Assembly (NCBI GenBank): GCA_033977485.1
Contig: CM066994.1
Coordinates: 29,772,637-29,836,636 of the forward strand
Source: Hydrangea macrophylla
Taxonomy: Eukaryota > Streptophyta > Magnoliopsida > Cornales > Hydrangeaceae
Reading direction: 5' to 3'
DNA: 64,000 bases
Under the pieces are notes generated by a model. That model worked only from the letters and a program-made list of their open reading frames with translations, ran no database searches and was not told where the DNA came from. A program made the translations under genes and the position numbers. Each line of letters begins with the position of its first letter. Position 1 is the stretch's first letter. Positions 44,465 through 56,205 of the stretch are shown in pieces.

Positions 44465-45178
44465 AAAAATCCTGTCACGCCCCGGAGTAGCCAAAAATAG
44501 GGAAAATTTAAAATTTCCTTTCTGGACCGATAGAGAATGACGAGTTACATAAAACTGACTTGTCCGTGCAACATATTAACATAATTTATATATCAGAGTA
44601 AGGCATTGCAAAAGCGTCTAATGGTATTCATGGGGGAACTTAAAGTGTTTGCTACTTAGGCTATTACAGAAGTTCCAAATGAAGACCACAAAAGATAAGT
44701 TTGGGCGATCGACGCCACTTAAATTATTACATTACAAAAGATAATTGTTTAAAACACAAAAGAGGTCATAATACGAAAGTAGGCCAGAGTCCTTCTAGCT
44801 AGCGAACCCATAACCTTCGTTATCAAACTCTTCCTGATAGTCTGCCTCAGGATCACCTTCTTGGTAGTTCCCATCTTAAGGATAGTGATATTCACCTTCA
44901 GGGTTACCTAGACGTAAAATGTCCAGGGCAGGGAAGGAGCCGTTAGCTTTTGAAGCTAAGTGAAATTGTCTTAACCGATCACTCCTAATACATTTAAAGA
45001 TATATAGGTATAACAATATCTTGAAACAATATTAATGAGCATTTGACATGGTAGTATGACGACACAATGCAGTATCGATATATTCGACTTTTACTCAATC
45101 ATGGACACCACAACTGACTCATGTGACTTGTTACATTACCAGTGTAACGCTGTTAGCTCAGAGTAGAATGATTACGTT

Positions 45179-45475
45179 GCTATCGTCGCCTAGCAAAGCC
45201 TTATAGCATTTTTGGTTTTAAAAAGAGTGTAATCATTGGACTCTTAGATCCTCGTGACCTTGCCTGGATAATAGAATAGTTACAGCGCTATCGTCGCCTA
45301 GCAGGGCCCTATAGCATTAGAAAGGTAACTATTGTATTCAAAGTTCATATGGATACTTTGCTATCGTCGCCTAGCATGGCCCTATAGCGTATCAACCATC
45401 AACTCATACATAACTTCAACGATTTTAATGGAAACTCTGGCTATCGTCGCCTAGCAGGGCCCTATAGCAGTTTCA
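45179..45475. repeat. Four-copy box array in Gypsy-2 LTR
   Basis: gctatcgtcgcctagcaggg plus ccctatagc occurs at 45179, 45287, 45360 and 45440. Each copy is bounded by gctat and atagc, a short inverted repeat, and has a gggccc core in two of them. Confidence 0.93.
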
Positions 45476-47834
45476 TCGTTGTTCCCATTTACTTGAATGT
45501 ACCACGCGGACCACTGCAGTCCACTCAACATGCATGACATTATGATTGGATTAGTCCCCGTGACTAACCATGTAGAAGGCAACATTGACATCAAGACTCG
45601 ACTATGTTCATATGAATGTTTGTATGATTATATAAACGAGAAATCAGGATAAACAAGAATATCAACGAATATTAATTAAGCATGGAGTATAGTTAACTAA
45701 CACACGCACATCATACAAGTAGGAATCTCAACATTCACATATCTAATACTTATCAGTATCGTCCACACAGGACGCACTGGGCATTCATATATGAGCAAAT
45801 AATAATTCTATAATATACCAAGTGAGTTAGGACGACTCACCTTAATGCGGGCGCGTAAAAATGAGCGAGGTGGTGGTTCCTACAAAGTATATAAATCCAT
45901 AGAATGACGGCTATTAAGTCTATTAAATCAAGGGTATAATGGTAATTGTACCGGACGTGTTTCTAAACCTCAACATGATGATCCAGACATCATTCTGAGT
46001 CTAACGCCATTGACTAGACTCAAATCGGAGTCTATCGCATAAAAGGCTGGGTTTTCTATACCAGTTTGGGCCCTTAAGATAAGCTGTATTTTTGACCGTG
46101 TTGAAAGGTCATCAAACTTTAAGGAGATGTTTTAGACATTATTCTAAGACTCTGGGAACTGACCGCGTATTTTTTTGAGCTACGGTTTATTTATTATGAA
46201 TTATCGAAGCTCTAATCGTCTAATAATAGACTACGGGGTCCTATAATTATAAAATACAATTTAGGGAGACATTCGACCCTTATAAATATTTTTATTAAAT
46301 ACTAGGCCTTAAAATAGGCTAGTAGTATTTTTCTTGAAATTTTTAGGGCATGTTTGGTATTTAAATAATTTAATTACAACCAAACGGGGTTCTTAATAAT
46401 AATTAATAATTATTAGAATTATTAAAGTATGGGTTTTATAATTAATAATTTATAAAACAAAGGTATTAGGCCTTAGGAAAATTAAATATAATTTTCCTAT
46501 ACTTTATTAGGTAATTCTTACCTAATTATTTTAACTTAAAACAATTACTTATTATTTATTGAAGCATAAATAAACAATAATTGAAACACAAAGTAATTAC
46601 TATCTTATAATTTTAGAGTATAAAATACCCTACCATATATTTTCTGAATATATAAGTAAAATAATACCTCATAATTTCTTCAATACAATTTTTGCATTTA
46701 AAAACAATTTAAAATAATTAACTTATTTAAAATCCTTTATAAATATTTATTAATATATACCATATACTAAACAATACATATATATATATATATACGCATG
46801 TATATGCTAATCCTTAGTTAACAGAATAGTTAAATATTAACTAATCTTAGAACAGATTAATAAACTACAAATCCGAATTAACAGAATAGTTATTAATATA
46901 AAATAATCAAATTAAAGATTATAACTAATTTTAATTTAAACACAAACCCGCGGGTTAAACCCATATTCAGCCCAAACCCACGGGTTACCCATATGCACAC
47001 TAGCACTGACCCAACTTAAAAGATCCGATCCGTAACCCGTTTAGTTAATATAACCCGAACCCACTATCGTTTGCACAAACAAACTAACCCGACCCTAACC
47101 CTTACCCGACTCGGCTCACGGGTAAACGATATAACCCGGACCCAAACGGGTCATGTCTTCTCTGGTGAGACAAGCTGCCGTCGGCGAGCCCGTTTCCACC
47201 GGAAAACTCTCTCTCTTCGTTTCTCTCTCTTTTCTCCATGTAAATCGATAAGACGAACAGGAAAATGTTCGGAATTCTCTCCTCTACAACATACTAGGAG
47301 CCTAGGGTCCAGTTATCTCGTTTGCTATACTAACCAACCCATTATCCTTTTTCGGTTTTAAGAGGATAATGGCCTGCATGGTCGGCCAAACGAGTCCCTA
47401 ATCACAAGATGCTCTTATGGGGGTATGAGGGACCTATTAGGGTCTGGTTGGTACCATTTTTAGGTGGTATGGTTGAGTTTGAGATTGAAGCTCTGGCAAA
47501 GAGCTTCCATGGAGGTTCCGGTGTAAACCAGAGCTTAAGGCTCTGTTTGGGTGTGTGTGTGTGAGGGTCTGTGTGTGTGTATGTGTGTGTGTGATGTTTA
47601 AAATACAAAGAGTCATACAGGGGGGTGTAGGAGTGTATACCTAGTCTCAGGTCTCTCTTTCTCCTTCTCCGTCTCCGGCGAGCTCACTCCTCTTTGCGTC
47701 TCTTCTCTTGCTTCTAGACCTTAGTGTGTGTGTGGAGGTACAAGGGGTAGAGGTGATGAGGCAGGGAGGCAATGGTGTGAGTTTGGTTTGCTCTCAAACT
47801 CTCTAAGCAATGTCTTTATCTCTTAACAGTAACC

Positions 47835-47842
47835 CATATATA
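47835..47842 (-). promoter_or_regulatory. Gypsy-2 LTR TATA box
   Basis: TATATATG on the minus strand about 470 bases into the LTR, kept in the 3' LTR fragment at 18432-18439. Confidence 0.5.
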
Positions 47843-48408
47843 CATGCACTGATACACATATGCACCTATACAGATTCTTACAAATATGTTGGACTGATAG
47901 GGAAAATGGGATTGATTGCCTTGGGAGGGGAAAAAAAGTGGCCGACGGTGGGTGGTTGATGGGGAAATCCAACAGGTTTGTGGGGGTATTTGGGTAGAGG
48001 ATTTACACATAAGTTATTAGGTGGTGTGGGTAGTACTAGGCTTATTTTCGGTAAGATTCCCATTGTACCAACCTTTCCAAAATTGTATAATTGAGTCGTC
48101 GCTTAAGTTTACGAGCAATGCAGCCTAATTTCTATAGAGAAATTACGGGTATGTGTGCAATGTCAGTCCGGGTCCGAATATATAGTCTAAGTTATAAATA
48201 CGCACATGTATATGTTCGTTTTCTGGATTTACGAACTCAATTACTGGAAATACGAACCAAAATACGGGGGACAAATTTTATTATTAGTAGAAATTTACGA
48301 GTATTACACTGATTGTGCGATTGATGCTCCAATCTTGATTCCCAAACAATCCTTAGTTTCAAGCAAATGGGAATTACTAAGACATCCCTACTTCAAAATA
48401 GCAAGCGC

Positions 48409-48422
48409 ACACACACACACAT

Positions 48423-48472
<50 letters not shown>
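48409..48472. repeat. (CA)n-(GA)n compound microsatellite
   Basis: An acac tract followed by a pure GA tract just outside the Gypsy-2 5' LTR. Confidence 0.9.
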
Positions 48473-48476
<4 letters not shown>

Positions 48477-48509
48477 GTCTAAAAGTTGGGGCTTGATATT
48501 ATTTAAAGT

Positions 48510-48891
48510 GTAAATTACATTTTACATCTTTGTAGTTTGGGTGTGATTTCACTTTGGTCCCTGTAATTTCAATTATGTCACTTTTATCCTTGTAGATTCA
48601 GTTTAGGTTCAACATAGTCCATTCATCAAATTTTCTTACAATTTTTTACTGATTTAGGTTCAATTTAGGTTTGTAAAGTGTAATTTCTCTAAGTAAATTT
48701 ATCATTATGCACCTAATGATACCTGACGTGTGCATCATATGACCTAATTTTGTTAATATTTGTAGGAAATTTTCATGAGTTGACTACATTGAACATAATC
48801 TGAAACAATAAGGACCAGAGTGACAAAATTGAAACTAGATGGACCGAAGTGACATCACACCCAAACTACAAGGGTGTAAAGTGTAATTTAC
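48510..48891. mobile_element. TIR element (MITE-like)
   Basis: Terminal inverted repeats of roughly 50 bases: left taaattac..tttgtagtttgggtgtga, right its complement ending gtgtaatttacc, with cactttggtcc inside both arms. The short interior has no coding capacity. Long TIRs of this kind suggest a Mutator-like origin, but target duplications are not clear. Confidence 0.75.
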
Positions 48892-50150
48892 CCTTATTTA
48901 AAAAAAAAAAAAAAAATTGAAGGACTTAGTTAGATTTCATATCCTCCAACTTTCCCCCTTTGTGTCAATTTGGTCCTTGTATTTTTGTGACATGTATTTC
49001 AAGATTAGTGCCATAAAAAATTAAAATAAAATATTAAATAAAATTCTAAATTTGTTTTCATGACTTTGAACTTGAAAGTGAATTTTTATTTTTTTTGGAC
49101 ACATTGGTTGATGTTGCTAATTCTTTAACTTGATATTATGAATTAAAAATGTGCGTGTTCATCATTCACTGACCTTAGTATTTTAGTATTTTCTTAGTCA
49201 CTTTCCAAATTTGAAGATGTTAATTTGAATCAAGCTCATAATTTGTTTTAGTTTCCAAGGATAGTTAGGTGGGGAGGGGGGAGGTGTGTGAGAAGGGCAA
49301 ACGACCTGTGGTCCCCTAAAGTTTATTAAATTTTTAGGGTCCTTATGAATTTTTTATAACTACATTTTTATTATGAGATTTTTTAGTATTTTATATTTAG
49401 GACACCCTCAACTTATGTTTATTAAGTGCCATCTACTACATATATATTGACATACATGTATGTAAAACTCAAAAGCAAAGGCTCCTAGAATTTTAAAAAT
49501 TACACTTTTAGTGTAAGAATTTTTGAGTTTTAGAAATAGGCCCCCCTAGAATTTTGAAAGACACCGTACGATATTTAATTTTCACAAATAGACTCATATT
49601 ATGAGTAGACCCCCAAAAAACTGCAAATTATTCATAAGTATACCCTAAAAACTTACCGATAATCAGGGGGCACTGCCCCTGAACCCTTGTAAAGTGGCCT
49701 CTCTTTTAGTAGTTCGTCCAGGGCCTCCAAATACTCGGGGTGACCCCTACTAATTGCTCTTTCCAAAACCAATCAATGGAGTCTATATCTAATACGTATT
49801 CCATTTAGATTCTTGATAGATTAATTACCCAGAGAATGATTCTTGATTATAATAAATTCATAATCCAGCTAAAATATTCTATGAGTTTTTAAGGATCAAA
49901 AGCGAACTTATAAAATGGCCATATTCACACGCTTTTTTGCATGCGCCTATAACTGTTTTTCCTAGAACTTAAACTGAAATTACCAAATAAACTATAAAAT
50001 TTTGCTAGCAAACTCTGTAGGAGGGGAATTACTAGGCCTTACTCATATGGATAAAATTTTCTCTTGTTGCTTCTTAATTTAACAAGATTCAGTAAACAAC
50101 AGTGTTTTGGGCTTATGGGCTAAATGTAAGGTTATTTAACTATATTTGGC

Positions 50151-50430
50151 TTAACTACATTTTACACCCTCTTAGTTTGCCCTTTGTGTCAATTTGGTCC
50201 CTATAGTTTAGAAAGTATCATTTCAGTCCCTATAAATGTGTTAATAGTCCCTCAAACACTCTTTGTGACAAACTTTTTACTTTCAGTGACAAAATTGTTC
50301 GTCACTAAAGGGCTTCTTGGACTTATTTGACATACTTATGAAACTACAAGGACTTAAAAGTGACACATTCTAAATTACAGGGACCAAACTGACACATGTG
50401 ACAAACTACAAGGGTGTAAAATGTATTTAA
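50151..50430. mobile_element. TIR element, same family, diverged
   Basis: Ends ttaactacattttacaccct and the complementary agggtgtaaaatgtatttaa, with tcaatttggtccctatag and gggaccaaactgaca as inner arms. Confidence 0.7.
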
Positions 50431-50946
50431 CCCCATTGTATGTAAGTTTATTCCTTCTTTCCTTTTCTTTTTTCTTTTTTTTCTTTTGTTTGGGGAATAG
50501 ACATACGAGTATAAAGTTTAGACTTAATATTGAATTCTAAAATTGAGAAAAAAAATTTAGACCCAAAGGGCCAAAGCTATGTAAGTGCAAAATTAATGGT
50601 AAAAATAAGTAGTTGGACTGTTATTTGAATGGGGCTTGGGACATCTTTTTTTTTTTTTTTATGATTTTTTAATTTTTTTTTTTTTGTTCTTTTTAAGTGC
50701 AAAATGACTGAATGCCATGTTCAGATTGTTTCTCTACCAATCTGAACGTAGCGGCCTCTTTCCAATTTTTTGGGGGAGTTTAGATTTAGATAGAGATGTC
50801 ATTAATAGTTCCCTACCAATCATATTTGTTTTTTTGCTTTTAAAATATTTTCAAACAAATTTTATAGGTAAAAAATTAACTAATTGGATAATCACTATTA
50901 GTCCTATGAGTGAGGAGTAAGCTACCTTTCCATACCCACCCATAAG

Positions 50947-50955
50947 TATATATAT
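50947..50955 (+). promoter_or_regulatory. NAC-B TATA box
   Basis: TATATATAT, 112 bases before the ATG. The NAC-C promoter has the same string 116 bases before its ATG, and the 5' leaders align (gaagttcaacagta). Confidence 0.6.
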
Positions 50956-51058
50956 GCGTACACCATAAACTCCTCCATATATTGTGAGAGTAAATCATAT
51001 TGAAGAAAGAGATCGAAAGATACCAATTTTTGAAGTTCAACAGTACGTACGTTCATAA

Positions 51059-51679
51059 ATGGAGAACGGCATACAAGCAGGATTTCACTTTGTGCCAACG
51101 GACCAAGAGTTAATCACTCATTATCTCAATCTCAAGAAACCGGGTGAAGCTCTGTCCTCGAGTTGTCCGCTGATCGAGCGCGACGTTTATTCGTCTGAGC
51201 CATGGAATATCTTCAACATTCAAGGAGACCCATGGGAGATGGTGAATACCTACGACAAATCCGATAAGAAAAGTGCTGAATATGTAATCCATGTCATAAC
51301 CCCATTGAAGATGGTTAGCATGAATAGCGTCTCTAGAAGTGCAGGGTGTGGGACATGGAAAGGGCAAACAACCGGCAAAAAAATTATGAATCAAAACGAT
51401 GAGGTTATAGGTTTTAAGAGGATATTGGTCTTCGAAACAAAGAACAAAGGAAAAGAGAGTAGTGAAAACAATACACATTGGATCATGCATGAGTATTCAC
51501 TTAAAGAGATCGTGGGTGCTGATGATTATGTTCTTTGTAAAATAAAAAGAGTTGAATTGAAGAAGTCGAAAAAAAAGAGAAGATTTGAGGAGATTAGTGG
51601 GGATCATAGAGATGGGATTAATGATACACGTGGTGAGAATATAGGGGATCATAGAGATGAGATTAATGATACACGTTGA
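51059..51679 (+). CDS. NAC-B: truncated NAC-domain protein (NAC domain only)
   Basis: 206 codons, closely matching residues 1-190 of NAC-C. The full NAC domain is present (FVPTDQELITHYL; ERDVYSSEPWNIF; CGTWKGQTTGKKI; HWIMHEYSLKEI; YVLCKIKRVELKK). The C-terminal regulatory region is lost: after GDHRDGINDTRGENI a 45-bp unit is repeated once and a TGA follows, just before the LINE fragment at about 51695. No intron is seen. NAC domains bind DNA and dimerise; a protein with only this part could compete with full NAC factors, which is inference. It may instead be an unexpressed pseudogene, although its TATA box and leader are kept. GFRF reads GFHF here. Confidence 0.8.
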   Translation: MENGIQAGFHFVPTDQELITHYLNLKKPGEALSSSCPLIERDVYSSEPWNIFNIQGDPWEMVNTYDKSDKKSAEYVIHVITPLKMVSMNSVSRSAGCGTWKGQTTGKKIMNQNDEVIGFKRILVFETKNKGKESSENNTHWIMHEYSLKEIVGADDYVLCKIKRVELKKSKKKRRFEEISGDHRDGINDTRGENIGDHRDEINDTR

Positions 51680-51694
51680 TACACGTGGTGACAA

Positions 51695-54437
51695 CAAAGG
51701 CATGTCAATTCGCTGGATTGCATCAACCGTGGCTGGGAAAAACAAGGAATGGAGAATGGTCACATTCCAGTTTCCATCACTCGGATTCAGGAGGTCACTA
51801 ACCTTAGAAATCTGCGGGTAACCAATATTGTTGCGTTCCGGTTTGAAATTGGGAAGCGAGGGAATCCAAGGGTGCTCCCAAATTAAGGTGGTTTCCCCTT
51901 TGCCCAGAAGCATGCACACACCTTTTCCTAATAACTGATTGGAGTTGGCTATACCTTTCCAGACCATGGATTGATTCGATTTCGAAGAGACTTGTGATAG
52001 TTCCTTGTCACGAAGATATTTGTTCGTCACAATATTAACCCACGGGGTATCTTTACGTGTGATTATTTGCCACCCAAGTTTGGCAAGGAGGGCTGCGTTG
52101 TAGTCCTTCATCTGTCGGAACCCCAGTCCCCCACAACCCTTCGGCCGACATAGAGAATCCCAAGCTTTGAGACACATTCCAGAAGTTGTTTCCCCTTTGT
52201 GGCCCCACCAGAATTTTTGAAAAAGCCCATCCATCTTGGTGCAAATCAGTTTGGGGAAAAGAAAGGTAGACATCGAATACACCGGAATAGCTTGCGACAC
52301 CGTTCTAATCAGTGTGGCTCTAGCCGCTTGAGAAAGGGTTGCTGCTTTCCATCCTTGGATGCGATTGTGGACCCTCTGCAGAGTATCCGCAAAAAATTTC
52401 TTTGGACCTTCAAACGAGAGGGGAAGGCCGAGGTACTTTGTATTGGGGGAAGCCTTTTTCAAACTAGTTTCGCGGCAAATGGCACTCGCCACATCCTTGT
52501 GCAAGTTCCTGCTAAACAGGATCTTTGATTTTTGTCGGTTGATTCGCTGGCTCGACCATGCTCCGTACTTTTTGATGCAGTTCAAAATAGTCTTAGCTTC
52601 ATTAGGGTGTGCTTTCCCAAACACAATCATATCATCTGCAAACATGAGGTGGTGGATTGGTGGGCATCCCCGACTGGCCTTGATCCCTTTAATGTTTCCA
52701 AAATCAGCCTCTCTTTGAATTAACCTGGACAAAACATCAGAGTAGAGAATGAAAAGAAAGGGTGAGAGAGGGTCTCCCTGGCGAAGTCCTCTTTGTGGGT
52801 GGAAGTTGCGCGTAGGCCTTCCGTTAACAAGGATGGAGAAGGAAACTGAAGAAATACAAAGCCTTATCCAATTACAAAAAGTGTGATTGAAGCCAAAACA
52901 TTTTAAGACCTTTAACACAAACACCCATTCAATCTTGTCATACGCCTTCTCCATATCAAATTTTAGAGCCATGAGCCCTGATTTTCCTTTCTTCTGTTTC
53001 ATGGTATGAACAAGCTCTTGAGCTATGATGGTGTTATCATTAATGAGCCTTCCTGGGATAAATGCCGATTGCATTGGAGACACGATTTTATCAAGAAGGG
53101 GTTTAAGCCGATTTGCTATGATTTTGGAAATAACTTTATAGATCACATTGCAAAGGCTTATGGGTCTGAAATGGTTGACATTAGATGGATGATTAATCTT
53201 GGGGATAAGCACAATATGGGTGTGGTTAAGGTTCTGGAGGGCAAGTTCCCTAGAGAAAAAACTGGACACTGTGGCAATAACATCATTTTTAATTTCACTA
53301 TCTCCCAATAGGTTTTGTAAAAGATGGCTGAAAGTCCGTCCGGACCCGGGGCCTTAGTCGACCCAATTTGAAAGAGAGCTGCTTTAATTTCTTTTTCCCC
53401 GGGGATAGTACAGAGACTGACATTTTCATCCTGTGAAATGAGACTCGGCAGGAGGCCTTCAAGATCAGAGGGGAGAAAAGGATTGGAAGATTGGAAAATC
53501 GAATCAAACTTGGACAAAGTTTTGATTTATAACCACTGGGTCGTCCGTCCATGTGCCATCATCAATTTTCCAGTTGTCGATGGCATTTTTCCTTCTTTGA
53601 ATAATCGTTGAGAGGTGAAAAAACCTGGTGCTTCGGTCTCCCTCCTTAAGCCAAGAGACCCGGGATTTTTATCGCTACATCGTTTCTTCTCTCAATAGAT
53701 TTTCATCAAGGACTGATTTTACCTGCTTTATGCTATTGGTATTTTCGTGAGTAGGATCCAGGGAAAGGAGGAAATCGATATCACGTCTTGCATCACGAAT
53801 GATGGATTGAACTCTACCAAAGTGCTTACGGTTCCAATCTCTCAGGGCTGCTTTCACTGCTTTAACTTTAAGGTAGAACCTAAGGGCTGTGGTTCCTCTG
53901 TTACTCGTACTCTTCCAAGCATGTTCCACCACAAGCGCATAACTATTGTCTCAAACCCACATGGCTTCGAATTTGAACCCCCTCGGAGCTCTCGTTTTTT
54001 CCCCCTGAGAATTGAGAAGAATTGGGGAATGATCAGAACTTGTTCTCGGAAGGTTCCGAACCGAAGCTTTGGGGTTTTGCAAATGCCATTCCGGATTTGC
54101 CATGCCACGGTCTAGCCTTTGTCGGATATTAGCCCAACTTGGTCTCCCATTGTCCCAAGTGTGAATGTTCCCCGAAAACCCCAGATCGACAAGGCCGTGA
54201 TTGTTTAAGAGCCCATTCAAACCACCAGAAAAAGAAGAGGATAAGGGTCTACCGCCACGTTTTTCATACTGGTTAAGAACACAGTTAAAATCTCCAAAAA
54301 CCAGCCAAGGTCCCTGGACATTATTCCCCAAAGTGTCCATGTCATTCCAGAATCTAAACTTGTCCTTCCAATGGGGAGATATATATATACACTCTGACGC
54401 CCAAAGCATAAAGTGCCATAAATTCTTAGTAAAAAAT
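51695..54437 (-). pseudogene. L1-type LINE ORF2 fragment (endonuclease and reverse transcriptase)
   Basis: Minus strand. The C-terminal endonuclease part is at 54436-53951 (WLVFGDFNCVL, FSGNIHTWDNGR, RLDRGMANPEW, SSDHSPIL), followed by a linker (53932-53675), then the RT start (STKAPGPDGLSAIFY, about 53400) and, after a frameshift, RT in the frame from 53308 (HFRPISLCNVIYKVISKIIANRL, GLRQGDPLSPFLF, catalytic FADD in HHLMFADDMIVFG), ending near RIDMPLLSP. The N-terminal endonuclease, zinc/RNase H tail, 3' UTR and poly-A are missing. Truncation on both sides, with the 3' end lost, means it is not a simple 5'-truncated insertion but the product of a later rearrangement. Confidence 0.92.
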
Positions 54438-54438
54438 A

Positions 54439-54713
54439 GGTAAATTATACTTTTCACCCCTAAAGTTTGGGCGATTTGGTACTTTAGACTCTAAAGTTTC
54501 AAATGTGGCATTTTGGTCCCTATAGTTTGGTCCCTCGAAGAAGTTTTGCACTGAAATTTTTACTTTTATTGACGAAGCAATTTGACATTAAAGGGCTAAT
54601 TGGACTTATTTGCTGCAGTGGTGAAACTTGAGGGATGAAAATGCCAAATTTCAAAATTTAGGGTGCAAAGTGCTAAACCACCCAAACTTTAAGGGTGAAA
54701 AGTTCAATTTACC
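54439..54713. mobile_element. TIR element at the LINE edge
   Basis: Starts ggtaaattatacttttcacc and ends with agggtgaaaagttcaattta plus cc; the inner arms aaagtttggg and cccaaacttt pair. Its interior and right flank match 5940-6355, placing it in the third, gutted copy of the NAC segment. Confidence 0.75.
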
Positions 54714-56205
54714 CTAAATTTTTTTGACATTTCAAATTCTCTTCCAAATCAAGGAAAAGGAAATGCCAAGTTAACAATCACTATCTAGAGATTATTTATT
54801 TGTTGATATTGAGTAGAGCAATAGAACAATCTTCATGTATTTTAAATTAGGTTTAAATACATTTTGCTTCTTTGGGTTAGACTGATTTTCACTTTACTAT
54901 TATGTGATTCAAAAGTGGACACATAACTCCCTTGTAGTTTTGGACTAAAGGAAAACTACAAAAATTTCTCTCAAAATAGACCCACATGGGGATTAAGTAC
55001 TGTTCAAATTAGCCACACATAGGAGAGTTTAATTAAGTGCCAATATTAACCTCACATAGTCACTTAACCCCAAAATTAGTCAAACAAGGAATTAATTATT
55101 AAAAATTAGCCCCACCTAGGTGGGTTAAATGTTAGCATTATCCTCACAGAGGGGGTTAACCCAAAATTAACCCAAAATAGGTAATTTGGAATCTTGTTAT
55201 GAGCTTTTAGCTAAGGTCGCTCGCCACTTTTTGGTACCTAGTAGAATCCTTCTTTACTTCTTTTCTTATTTTCAGGCTTTTTAACATTTGAGAGTTAGAT
55301 ATGCCATGTCATCATTAGTTTTCTTTATATTTTAAAATTCCATAACTCCCAATTTTCAAACCCATTTTTCATAAAATTTATATTTTTGGAATCGTGAATC
55401 AATATGTTTAAAACAAGATCCATATGTAATATGAAAATAGGAAAAACAATTTGAATTTTTTAGTTGGTCGTTCAGCAATTTTATCTATTAACAATAACTT
55501 TATCATTTTTTTAGCCTTTTGGGTGCTTTTTTTTTTTTTTTTTTTTTTTTTTTTTGAGATCTACACATCGGGCTTAGAAATTTTGTAAAAACAAATAATT
55601 TGAATCTCATTTTGAGCTTTAATTTTCCTAGACAAATAATATTATCTGTTTACAAACAAATAATATCATCTGTTTCAATTAAACGACCATAACTTTCTCA
55701 TTCTTTGGCATTTTTGGGTAACTTTTTTTTTTTTTTTTTGGTTTCATGTATATATTTTCTTGAGATGTACACATTGAACTTGGAAATTGTGCCAAAGCAG
55801 ACACTTTGGTGCCTCATTTTGAGCTTTTATCTATCTGAACGGATAATATTATATGTTTACAAGCATGTAATATTATCTGTTTCAATTAAATGACCAAAAC
55901 TTCCTCAAAATTTTTTTTTTTTCGAGATCTACGCACCTATGAATGTCAATTTTACAAGAGTATGGTTTTGTTAGATTCATGCAACAAAATATGCTTTCAA
56001 ACTTTAGTTTAAAATTTATATATTTTTTCCTCCTGTGATTTCATAGTCAATATTAATCTCGTTTGATATATTTCATTTTTTTTCTTCATGATTTCGAAAC
56101 ATCAAAGTTTACAAAAAAAACATACTTATAAATTAAAAGTTATGACAATGTAAAGTTTTTTAGGCAGAAAAGTATATTTTTGACCAAAACAAGTGCCAAA
56201 GACTT
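54714..56205. other. Intergenic upstream of NAC-C, no gene seen
   Basis: AT-rich sequence, with poly-T tracts and a tandem repeat at about 55515-55930. Confidence 0.5.
55515..55930. repeat. Tandem repeat, about 200-bp period
   Basis: A unit with poly-T, gagatctaca, tcattttgagctttta, a pair of aataatatta..ctgttt strings and tcaattaaacgaccataact occurs twice, with the start of a third (tcgagatctacgcacc). Confidence 0.8.

Larger units (their letters stand above)
44473..48308 (-). mobile_element. Gypsy-2 5' LTR
   Basis: A 3836-bp LTR on the minus strand, from TGTAATACTCG at 48308 to CCGGGGCGTGACA at 44473. It contains a four-copy box array (45179-45475), an AT-rich stretch with (TA)n near 46783, an aaccc/gggtt-rich stretch (46940-47150) and a TATA box at 47835-47842. 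Its first 0.9 kb is the uninterrupted counterpart of the 3' LTR fragments at 18007-18504 and 28929-29329. Confidence 0.93.
48309..50940. other. Intergenic between retroelement block and NAC-B
   Basis: No gene recognised. It contains (CA)n/(GA)n at 48409-48472, two TIR elements (48510-48891, 50151-50430), a third partial end near 48940-49010 and several poly-T/poly-A tracts. Confidence 0.6.

Noticed and set aside
45179..45475. Possible CRISPR-like array because of regularly spaced boxes
   Set aside because: Only four imperfect copies, uneven spacers, inside a plant LTR; not a CRISPR locus.
46940..47150. aaccc-rich stretch that resembles telomeric repeat
   Set aside because: Irregular aaccc/gggtt words, not the plant telomere unit in tandem; part of the Gypsy-2 LTR.
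47071..47361. A 96-codon plus-strand frame in the Gypsy-2 LTR
   Set aside because: Inside LTR sequence rich in aaccc repeats, antisense to the element, no homology seen.
51110..51490. A 126-127-codon minus-strand frame opposite NAC-B, also opposite NAC-C (57066-57449)
   Set aside because: Antisense shadow of the NAC domain; conserved only because the sense strand is.
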